Of a stretch of DNA of 32,084 nucleotides, positions 18,701 through 27,878 are shown piece by piece. The stretch comes from Chromera velia. Taxonomy: Eukaryota; Sar; Chromeraceae. The stretch spans positions 733 through 32,816 of the forward strand of contig JAHBMJ010004644.1 in NCBI GenBank assembly GCA_018398765.1, in the 5' to 3' direction. Positions within the stretch are counted from its first letter, which is position 1. Each line of letters starts with the position of its first letter. The notes under the pieces were generated by a model that was not told where the DNA came from, made no database searches, and was given only the letters and a program-made list of their open reading frames with translations. A program made the translations under genes and the position numbers.

Positions 18701-19972
18701 GCCCTTTTCTTTCTTTCTTTCTTTCCTTCCTTCCTTCTTTCCTTCCTTCCTTCTTTCCTTCCTTCTTTCTTCTAATCGTTTCTCCCGTCTCTTCCGGCCC
18801 TCTCTCCTCTGCTTCTCCCTACGACGCTGTGTCTGCCGTCTTGCTGTGCTCCGTCTCCTGTCGGCATTCAGCTCGTCTCTCTGTGATGCTGCTGCTGTCA
18901 GCGGGGCTCTGTTGATTTGAAGGATGCCGAAGGAAGAGCTTTTGTTCGCACCCACAATGAGAAGAAGTTGCTTGGAGGTGGCAGGAGGGCAGTCGTAGTC
19001 TTTCGTTGAGAGATACGGCTTTGCCATGCCTGCTAGCGCCTAGATCCTGTTCGGAGGATGTGCATGAAAAATAATACGTTCTCTACCTGTCTTGAACTGA
19101 GGAGCCTGCATGAGTCCCTCGGAGCCTCCCTCTTCATTATGGCTTGTTTTTCTGTCAGTGACAGACCTTCTGATCAATCCTCCCAGCTTGTACGATGACT
19201 CTCCCATTCGAATGCTCCCCCCTGCATGTCCCTCCCTCCCTCCCTCTCCTGCTGCTGCTGCTGCTGCAGGCACAGGTGGGAAGCCTCCCTTGGCTGATTC
19301 CTCGCAACTCCTCCGTCGATCCCTTGCGGTTCTACCAGGTCTGTCTGTCTGTCTGCCTGCCTGTCTGTCCGAAAGAAAGGAAGCGTTTCGGAAAAAGTGA
19401 AGTGAAGAAAAGACGATATAGTATGTCTGTCTGTCTGTCTGTCTGTCTGTCTGAGCGAGTCTGTTTTTTTTTTTCTCTTCCAGGAGCAGGGAGGCCGATT
19501 AATGTAATGCAATGATAGCAGAGCCCCCAGAATTGTGTAAGAGAGAAGCAGGAATGAAGATCACCTCGGGGAGTGCCAACTCTGAGGCGCTATTCGGCTG
19601 TCGCCTGTTGCCTGGGGGGAAATTTTTTCACTGGGCTGTGTTCTTGATGTACTTATTGCTTCTGAAGTGCGCTGTCTCTGGTTTTCCAATTCCTGTCTGT
19701 TCCGGACAGGAGTCGACGCATTCATACTTTGCTTGTGAGTTCAGAAGCTGAAGGGCCAAAAACTGCAGAAGAAAGAAGAAAGCTAAGCACCCTCTTTCTA
19801 CCTCTCTGCGTCCCTCTCTCTCTACGCATATATATATACATGTGTGTGTGTGCAGACTCGAGTGGGGCAAGCGGTGGACGCCTCTCTGGTTGTGGTGTCC
19901 TGTCTGCTCGCAGACGAAGTGAGAGAGAGGTTCAGGGACACAACGGGGGAAGAGGAAAGAGAAGATGCTTAG
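11175..19972 (+). CDS. Gene B: type I membrane protein with LURP-one/Tubby-like cytosolic domain (whole model)
   Basis: Proposed exons: 11175-11258, 11337-11361, 11449-11510, 11587-11737 (or -11707), 14292-14377, 14441-14615, 14704-15668, 16059-16124, 16612-16885, 17042-17082 (or 17057-), 17220-17331, 17897-18365, 18626-18668, 19270-19338, 19856-19972. Phases agree at every junction and give 912 residues. Order: signal peptide (1-22), acidic linker, ectodomain with N-glycosylation sequons, transmembrane helix (about 339-364), basic juxtamembrane segment, low-complexity linker, then a beta-rich domain ending in a hydrophobic helix. Residues 1-107 and 195-538 and the last four exons are the most secure. 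The 2.5-kb intron after exon 4 and the 14377/14441 junction are the least secure; a separate gene starting in the 14-kb region cannot be excluded. Confidence 0.6.
12201..12228. repeat. 14-bp direct duplication
   Basis: Two perfect adjacent copies of GATAGCATCAAACT in the AT-rich intron of gene B. Confidence 0.85.
12502..13003. mobile_element. Foldback / MITE-like element
   Basis: The left end CTGCAAATTGCCAGGAATAT and right end ATATTCCTGGCAACTTGCAG are inverted copies with one mismatch. Inside, the left arm carries many GGAATATGAA-type units (12513-12620), and two right-arm stretches (12690-12780, 12894-12985) carry the complement (TTCATATTCC). No open reading frame is present. Long inverted arms without coding capacity fit a non-autonomous foldback or MITE element. 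No target-site duplication was identified with confidence. Confidence 0.6.
14704..15668 (+). CDS. Gene B transmembrane exon
   Basis: This 965-nt exon has acceptor tgctgtctgcag and donor CAA|gtgagt. Codons 1-140 form a Pro/Ser-rich stalk. At 15135-15212 lies a single long hydrophobic segment, ALTVFGLFLLLGGILLTVVV then VVAIYI, immediately followed by RKKHRRERQ. By the positive-inside rule this fits a type I protein with a cytosolic C-terminus. The cytosolic side starts with acidic and Lys-rich low complexity, a run of Ala codons (FAAAAAAAAADAA) and a Ser/Glu-rich patch (ETSSDSEGG), then AAAEVLVRGPEFALEGMPRSQ split over the following residues. An intron CT repeat begins 17 bp after the donor. 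Confidence 0.8.
15685..15718 (+). repeat. CT dinucleotide microsatellite
   Basis: In the gene B intron that starts at 15669. Confidence 0.93.
16059..19972 (+). CDS. Gene B cytosolic LURP-one/Tubby-C-like domain exons
   Basis: Exon 16059-16124 reads YLCLDMVIPRGNELILNIPD. Exon 16612-16885 starts YPFKSLGR and, after a low-complexity insert, gives GVFDKNGKRIVEV. Exon 17897-18365 contains SFLMFDHQGAQYGRLIFSVR. Exon 18626-18668 reads LRFFSPGSGLVL and joins AQVGSLPWLIPRNSSVDPLR; the last exon reads VGQAVDASLVVVSCLLADEV and ends at TAG. Beta-strand pieces with D-x-x-G turns closed by a buried hydrophobic helix match the Tubby C-terminal-like superfamily (LURP-one/LOR, scramblase, Tub). The match is by pattern only. 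Insert loops are unusually long for LOR proteins. Exon 17042 has two in-frame acceptors. Confidence 0.6.
18704..18772 (+). repeat. CTTT/CCTT pyrimidine tract
   Basis: Tetranucleotide pyrimidine repeat in the gene B intron 18669-19269. A CTGT array follows at 19421-19452 in the next intron. Confidence 0.9.
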
Positions 19973-20741
19973 ACGGACACGGAAGATGAGAGAGAAGGAC
20001 CTGCAGAGCAGCGGAGAAGCAAGCTGAGAGGAAAGCAAAAACGCGAGGGACCAGTTCCGTCACTCTTCTCCAGCCTGCTTGCCTTGCCCGGCTTGATTCT
20101 TTCTCTTCATTTGTGGATTCAGTCACACAGCATGACGTGACGTGCCCCTGCAACAAAGCAGCCCTTCCTTCACGTGCTGCAGGGAAAGTTGTTCGCGGAC
20201 TGCCGTGCAATCAAACAGGGGCAGGGAATACAAGAAAGAGAAACTCTCTGTCCCCCTCTGAAAGGCCAAGCAGATCAACTGCCTGTTTGTGGTCTTTTCT
20301 CTTGCACTGTAGCTCCTGTTCGGCACCTGCAGCCGCTCTTGGAGTCCCGCCAAAAGTTTTCACCATCTTCCCGTCTCGACGTGGAGAGATGGTTGGGTGA
20401 AATGCTACTTCACCTTTCCTGACCTGTGTTTTTCATGCCCCTTCTTGACTAACAAGAGTTTGTGTCGCTGTGCAGTGTATGCTTACCTTGCGGGCACAGT
20501 TCCTGCATGTACCAGAATGGCTGCAGATGGATCTTTTGTTTCAAGTTTTCATGTTTCAGGCCTTTTTGCTCTATCTTTGAAGACAAGGGGGGGAAAGTCC
20601 TGTCAGCGGGACTTCCAACCCGTCTTCGAGAGAGCAGAGACTGCTCCCGTGGAACAGTTTTCGATTCACCTGACTTGCAGCAAGGCAGGTGACATCGCCG
20701 TCACAGCAGATTTATGGTTAATATTTCAAATGATGAATTGA
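19973..20741 (+). other. Downstream of gene B: 3' UTR or unresolved small coding region
   Basis: Two open stretches look partly protein-like. One follows an acceptor at 20181 (begins GKLFADCRAIKQGQG). The other follows gctgtgcag at 20475 and runs open to TGA at 20739-20741 (it includes AADGSFVSSFHVSGLFALS and QFSIHLTCSKAGDIAVTADL). They are not clearly joined to each other or to gene B, whose own TAG is at 19970-19972. A donor inside the last gene B exon (GAC GAA|gtgaga, 19917) could link them as an alternative 3' end. Confidence 0.3.
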
Positions 20742-22432
20742 ATGCCGCCATAACAAGTACGCGACTCTGATCAATAACATCAATGTATGATTGGTTGCCT
20801 AAATGATCTGTTCTTAAACTATCTTGCCTTTAAAGTTTGAGGTGAAATAAACTCTTTTGTTCTGTAAGGCCTTAGGTAAGACCTGATGTACTTCAATGGT
20901 AATACGCCCCTTCATCTCCCCTTTCTTTTTAATCGATCATTGAAATTCTTATTCTTATTATATTTTTTTTGCTGATAATTTTTACATACTTCTACGAAAC
21001 CTTTTTATATGGGTTTAAAAAACAAATCATATATGGTAATGTGTAGTTTGTTTTTTATTGTTGCTGTTCTATTTCTAGTGCTCGGTATATTCTAGCTCTC
21101 TATTTAGTTTTTTAAATTAAAATTTTGATCTTTAATCTTTTTTATCATACAATTCATTATCATACAAAAAAATGAAATTAGACTTAAATTAACTCAAATT
21201 AGTTGTCATTCACTCGATCCTCATACCTCACTATAGCTCCTCAATTCTATGCCAGCTGTGATCTGCATTACCGTTTGAATTCCCTTCGATTTTTTTTTTT
21301 TTAGAGTGATCTTTTTACTTTTTATGTTCTTCACTTATCTTTACTTATGTTGTCTTCTCTATAGTTTCTTCCTCTTACCAGACCCCTTTCCTACCCCTCC
21401 CCTCCCCATGCGGTATACCAAATCTCTCATGATAACTGCATGATACTGTATGATGAATGCAGATTAATTTAATTAACATTCGAACTTTAGTTTTTTCCAA
21501 CACTTTTGATCATGTGATGATGATATTGAGCTCACTGCCCGGTCCTAGGGGTGACGGTATACTTTGCTGTGTCATGACCTAGTCATGACACTCAATAGGA
21601 TAGGCTAGAAGGCGGCGGAAAGACTCTATCCTAAACTGATTGACTCCAGAAGGTTTAGAAGGGTTCAAGTAAAGATCGTCAAGATATCTTGATCAACCTA
21701 ATCCGCCTCTCATTCTCTCTAATCCAATCTATCTCCAGAACAGTTGTTTTCATTCCCGTACTTGACAGAGAATTAAACGTGACATGCAAACAGACTGAAT
21801 TCATAAGACAGGACAAACTCAAGCTACAGGACAGCAGCTACAAGACAACATCCATGTCCCAGAGCCAATTTATCTGCAAGGCAGTCACAGCGCGTCGCCA
21901 TCCGACTCGAGTCGTCCTGGCGCCGCCAGGCAGTCCAGGACAGCTGTTCGTGGGTTGGGAGGATAAAGCGTTCGTGGGCCCCGGCATGCCCCGGCTTACC
22001 ACCGGCCGTCGTTCGACCACGAAGTATATGATTCAGAGGCCCCGGCAAGTGGCCCCCATGCAAAGGTCATGCCCCGGCCGTCCATCTGCCTGCCGAAATC
22101 GCGGCCGGAGACGGCAACGTCAGTTGTGAAGCAGACTGTGCAGATCGACTGGACGGCGCAGGTTGCAAGGCTGTGCTGTTGCCTTTGAATGAAAGCATCC
22201 CGACTGTCATTTTCGCTCTGCTCTGTGTGCGCCTATCTGTTTTGCAGTGCTCTGTAGTGGGCAGCCGGGGCCCTTGACAGCACGTGACTGAGAAATCTGC
22301 AAGAAGTCTCACTACTTCCCTTGTGCCTAGAGGCGTACAAGGAAAAAACGGAGCCGGCTGTATGTTTTGGGGGGTCCAGAGTTAGCACATTCGTGAGCAA
22401 AGCTGTTGTCCACCGTATTGAACTCCGTTGTG
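20742..22432. other. Intergenic region, AT-rich then mixed
   Basis: 20,742-21,690 is AT-rich with poly-T runs and no exon-like translation. A palindrome, CATGACCTAGTCATG, lies near 21575. From about 21,880 to 22,120 the sequence turns GC-rich (CCCCGG and CGGCCG repeats), with open frames on both strands but no splice signals or recognisable protein. 22,130-22,432 is the probable 5' leader of gene C. Confidence 0.5.
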
Positions 22433-24708
22433 ATGATGGGGAAGAAGAGGGGGTCCGGGAGTGACCTCGGGGATGACAGGAGTGTCATAAACGACCAAAA
22501 GCCAGGCGCCCTTGTCAATCGGATTGTCGAGCAAAGGGACTACCTGCGGGCCTTTCGAATAGAACCCAAACTCGTCCATTTTCTTCAAACGACTTCTGCT
22601 CTGACCATTCTATCTGATTTGAATGAGTGTCGAAAGCTGTCTGACCTTCTTGAGAAGGCAGCACGATCTTCCTCCAAGTGGACTCATGAGGAAATTGATG
22701 AGATGTCCTTCCAGCAGAGGGGGGGATGGAGTATTCTCATTTTGAAGATACACCAACTCCTTGCCGGTGTGTTGGAAGCTCCCTCCTCCATCAATGAGGA
22801 GATGGAGAGTGCTGCGTTTGCGGAGACAAACGCTCTGGCCAACCTGATGGCCGAGCTAGAAGAGGACGAGGAGACGGCAAACGGACGGCCGCCTGTCCCT
22901 GCCGCCTCCCCGAACGGGACGGCTTCTTCGCAGTCGTTGAAGGCCCATTTGTACGTCTCCTTGCAGTCAGGATGCTGGCAGCAGTCCGGACTTCTGGCCC
23001 CGATCGAAGAGGAGGAGGACCACGACCGGGTACCAAACGGCACAGGGGGGGGAGATGGGCTGTCGGTTCATCAGTTCCGTCCTCGGGTGTTGCCGGCTGA
23101 GTGGGACCCTGAGAAGCGTGTGGCTCTCGTGACTTTTGACTTGGACTTTTTGTGGTTTGCTGTCTGTGCGTGTGGTCGTTTTGACACCTACGCGCAGGCC
23201 GTGATGGTCCAGGCATGTCGGAAGGCGCACGATGAGAACCTGTTGAAGCTGAAATTGCCCCACGTGCTGCTTCAAAGTGTTGAGATGGCAGAGGTGGTTT
23301 CTGGTCATGCTGTGCGCATCTTTCTCGATTGCCAGAACAAACACCTGTTCACCCACCAACAATACGAGTGGTACCTCACTTTGCTCACCACAGGCAGTGC
23401 GGATGCAGCACGGGATGCCGTGTCGGACCTGAAGGACGCCGTCTGGCACGCACACTACACGCCATTCCGCACAGATGTGAGTAGAACCTCGGTTCAAGCA
23501 ATGGGATAAGTTGAGCAAATCTACTAGAGTTATGTGTTTGACGGACGGAGAAGGGGAAAAAAAGGGACAGTGAAAAGGAGAAAGCAATTCCGCAATTGGG
23601 TTTCATGGCGCATGGTCTTGCATGGCAATGGAGCAGATCGTTGCCGGAAGTCTAAGATCGGCTTTGTGGGTAAAGATGGACCTGAATCATTGCAAAGCCG
23701 TCTCTGCCTTCTTGTAGGGAGCCTGACATGCTTTTTTTAGTCACCTGTGACTCTTGGCCAGAATACAAAGTGACTGTGTCAATGTGCAGAATACACCAGT
23801 ATGCTCACGTAGTTCCTCCTGTTGCTGTGTGAATGTGCAGAACACGGGGCGCCTCGAGAGAGTCCTTGTGAGCCAGCTGGGAAGCGACTGTCCTGAAATT
23901 CGGTCTCTGGCGGTGAGTCAATCCAATCAATGACTGCGTGTGTGTACTTATTTGTTTTGATCCTCCCCACAGGCAGGCAGGCCGTGTCACTTGCGAAAAG
24001 AAAAGAAGGGGGGGAGAGGAAATCTGCCCTGGCTTCTATTCTCGCTCGTTCTGGGTGGACCGGGGGATCACTCGTTTCGTTTTGTGGAGGTTAATTCCCC
24101 CTTTTCGTCGCTTCCTTGCATTCTTCCTGTCTGTCTGTCTGTCCGTTTGTCTGATGGCTCTCTGTGTTGTTCTGTTGTGCTCCTAGATTCCTCTGTGTAT
24201 CCAACTCGAGTGATGTGATGGAGAGCTTGCCTTTTCTGATGCATCGTGACTCGCTCTCAGGTCCGCATGTTGAACAGTTTGTACGACAGACACGACTGGC
24301 AGATGTCCGTAGCCTTCAACCCGATCATTGCGTGCGTCGGAGACAGGCACCTGGTGGAGTTCACAATTGACGAAAGTCCGGAGAACGTTTTTCTCCAATG
24401 CTCCCAACCGGCCGGTCCCAGAAGCGCAAAACACCGAACGCTGACCTTTCACCTCCCTCAATGGCGTCGTGTTGCGGTCAAGTCTGATCCGTCGGACGTT
24501 GTGGTTGTGAAGGAGAGGTGGAAGGGACGCGTCGATCTCGGGGTGTTCCAACGGTGCGGCTTTTATGACTGGAGGATTGTAAGGGCAGATCCAAAGAAGG
24601 GGAATTGGTCGGCAGTCAGGAAGACACGAAAGCAGCAACTGAGGCTGCAGTCCTCCACTTCGATGCACAAGAGGACAGCAAGAGGAGATGCCCCTCCAAC
24701 TCCACCGG
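22433..24708 (+). CDS. Gene C N-terminal region
   Basis: Three exons cover residues 1-521. Residues 1-348 are not recognised. They contain an acidic low-complexity stretch (ELEEDEET) and a region with helical character (YAQAVMVQACRKAHDENLLK). A short exon (GRLERVLVSQLGSDCPEIRS) joins RMLNSLYDRHDW, which looks HEAT-like. Residues about 385-521 contain GDRHLVEFTIDESPENVFLQ and GRVDLGVFQRCGFYDWRIV, beta-strand-rich, probably a sandwich module before the amylase domain. Phase is 0, 0 and 1 at the three donors. Confidence 0.85.
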
Positions 24709-27700
24709 GTCGGTTGGTTGAATGAATGAATCATCACGTTCTTCTTTCCTTCCTGCGCTCCCTCTGTCCCTCCCTCTCTCCTGCCTTCCTTCCTTCCTTT
24801 CTGTTGCACTTTTTTTTTCTCATTGACCCTATCTTGGCATGACTTCTTTCCCGCGCACCTTTTGCCCTCTGCTCCTTTCTCTAGACGTTATTCACTTAAC
24901 TGTTCAGCTCCCGTTTTCTGCGCTCTTTCCGTGTAAGAGTGAGTGAGTGCGTGCGTGCGCGCGCGCGTGTGTGTGCGTACCCGTGAGAGAAAGATAGATA
25001 GCTAAATAGGTAGATGGAGAGAGAGAGGGGGGAGGGCGGCGAGAGCGAGAGAGAGCGGGCATGCGTGTGCGACTTGCGACTTTTCGTATTTGCGTGCGGG
25101 GCGTGTGCATACGTGCTTATCATGTTTACGCAAGTGTGTGCAGACTTCGACGACAACATCGTGAAGTCGTTCCCTGTACAAGGAAGATTCATCGTGCAGC
25201 GGCAGGGCCTGGAGGAGGAGCAGCTCCACGAGGTGTTCATCGACCAGCATCAGGCTAGGTGGGAGCAGCAGAGCGGGGAGATTATTGCCAGAGGGACGTT
25301 CGCCTCCGTGGCTGCCTCCCTGAACGACTGGAAGGAGAGAGGGATCACCACCGTGTACCTCATGGGGGCACTCGCAAGGGACAACGGGGAGGCCGTCTAC
25401 AGGCCTGACGGCATGGTCAGTCAGTCAGTCAGTTAGTAAGAGAGGTAGCCAGTCATCCTTTGCAGGTCTGTTCCGCGGATGAATTATTTCTGCGTATGCT
25501 GGAAGCAAACTCTGCTTCTCGTTTGCCTGCCTGTTTGCCTTTCTGGCCGTGGCTCGACGGCAGGATGGAAGAGAAAATGGAAAGTTTCACTTGCGCAGTC
25601 AGGAAGCAGTCGTCCCTCTGGCTCTCTCTCCCTTTCGTTCTTTGCAGGTGACTTGGCCTCGTGCGGACGCGTCGCCTTTTGCTGTGACGTGTCGCGCTTC
25701 TCCTTGTGAGATGTTGGGAGGGTCCCCGGGTTTTTTGGACTTGATGAGAGAGGCCCGTAGGGTGGGCATCAAAATTGTTGTGGACTCTTTGAGTCGTGTC
25801 TCTTCTTCGAGGTGAGTCAGTGAGGAGTGAGGAGGGGCGATGGATCGAGCAGCTTTGTTGGCCTTTAGAGTGCTTCAAAAAACTCCTTTTCTTATGTTTC
25901 GTGCATCTTAATTCGTGCCTTCCTCCCTTTCTCCTGGTAACCGTTCTTTCATCTGTGCTCTCGTCGCTGCATCCGAATTCTTCCTCATTTATTTCCTTCC
26001 GGCTGTCGGCTGACAGCCACAAGAAGCCTTTTCAGCAGATGTTTTTGCCTAACTGCGTCCACATGCACACACGCGTGTTGACCGCTCTCGTAGGTCTCAC
26101 CGCAAGTACGCCCCAATGACGCTGTCCACTTTGGACGAGAGCGGAAAACTTGTCCTGCTCTACGGGACAGACGGGAGGTCTGTGCGATACGAGGACACCA
26201 CGATGCTCAACTACAGGTCGGTCATAGTCAGGCAGGCACTCAGGCAGCCATGCAGCTTTTGTGAACACGGGGGAAGTGAGGGGCTCCTCCACGATCTTGG
26301 AAACGACAGCTCCTCCACGATCTTGGAAACGACAGGTGCAACTGATCACTCACGAAATGAAGCATGTCTGTCGAAAGGCGGAGACCCAAAAAGAAGACCA
26401 CTATACATACCACTTTTGACAGACAGACAGCCAGACAGCAGGAGAGAAGATACACCCACCATGAGGCCTCTTCCGTTCTTGGCCCGGCCTCCGAACGCCT
26501 TCCCCCCTTTCTACGTATGTGTGTGTGTATGTGTGTGTGTGCGCGCGCGCCTCTCTGCCACTGGACTGCCTTCACTTTCTTCTGTGTCTTCATTTTCACT
26601 TCGGCGTACGTGACGTCTTGTCTCTTTCTGTACAGCCCCTGCAAACCCCACCCCCAGCATTACATGTTTTTTACCCTCACGCTCCCTCTTCTGTCTGTTG
26701 TCTCTTTCGATGCACCCTGCCTTTTTACCCAAACGAGCGTATGTGGTGGAAACTCGATGATGCAGAATGGTCGAGAGTTGGGACGCCCTCGTTGAAGATA
26801 TCCGGGAGTGGGGGTACCGTTTTGGTGTGGACGGAGTCCGACTCGACAACGCACAGGCGTACCCCCAGGTTGGTTGGTTGGTGGTTGGGTTGTTGTTCGT
26901 TTGTGGTCGGTTCTCTTGCCGATCTCTTGCCTTCATGCCAGACATGCAGTGGGGTCCCTTTTTCTGAACTTCCTCTTTCATGCGTGTGTTTGCGAGTTTC
27001 ACTGCTTCCATGAAGAGACACCAGCTAGGAGCTCACGCATACTCCCCTCGTCGCTTTTCCTTTCTGTGTGTGGCTCTGTGGAAGGAACCACGACTGTATG
27101 TCCATCTAGGTCTCTGAATTCGCATCTGCGTGCGGAATGTGTGTCAGCGTACTGTGGTTGGTCTGAAGAACCTAACGGGTTTCAGACGAGAGGCTGCCGT
27201 GTGTCTTTTTTGCCTGCTGCATACATACTTTTCCTGCCTGCTTCTTTTGCTTGCAGATCTTGCAAATGGACCGCGACGAGCTCTACAGACTCGACCCTGA
27301 CGGACGGCCCCATTACTCACCAGAGGAGAAGGCAAGGGCAAGCGTTGTGGTGGAGTCTGAATTCGGTGTGGGCTTTTGGGGGTCCCCCGCAGAGAAGCAA
27401 GGCAAATGGCCGAACCCATTTTTTGTCAAACTGTGCAATGAACTGTGGCGAGACCTGCCGGATTTTTTGGTCGTTGGTGAGTGTTGGGGGGGGGAGGGGT
27501 TTGAAGGACGTCACAAGTGCCTATCACGGTCGGGGGTTGTGCCCCACCTGCAAGCACTCCCTCAGACGCTGTCCACACTGTACGGTCGTCATATCAGGGA
27601 AGAGGGAAGCGTCGAAGAAGGACCTGTGGCGGCGGTGTCAGAATTGCGCAGATGGTTTGAGAACGAACATGAGGGGCTTCCGTATGGGAGTCACCTGATC

Positions 27701-27842
27701 CAGTCCTCTTGCTCTCACTCGTCTCCTTACCCTGCACTTCTCTACGGAAGGGGAGCTTGGCCAGCAGTGGACGTTCTCTTCTTCATGCCGGACATTCCGT
27801 GTACAATTTTTGGGGAAATGGAGGGGAAGTCCTACAGGTAAG

Positions 27843-27878
<36 letters not shown>

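Noticed and set aside
18923..19009. Alternative last exon of gene B (DAEGRAFVRTHNEKK... then TGA)
   Set aside because: In phase with exon 18626-18668, but its acceptor (tttgaag) is weak and it would remove the strand and hydrophobic helix that complete a LOR-like domain. Kept only as a possible variant.
19484..19507. Short exon EQGGRLM with stop after a strong acceptor
   Set aside because: In phase after 19338, but the exon at 19856 fits the domain better. It may be an alternative ending or a decoy site.
20465..20530. RING-finger-like CxxCxPCGHSSC pattern
   Set aside because: The later Cys spacing does not fit a RING finger, no first Cys pair lies upstream, and other frames of the same stretch look more like protein.
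21689..22312. Open frames on both strands in the GC-rich patch before gene C
   Set aside because: No splice signals, no recognisable protein, and composition like a local GC island.
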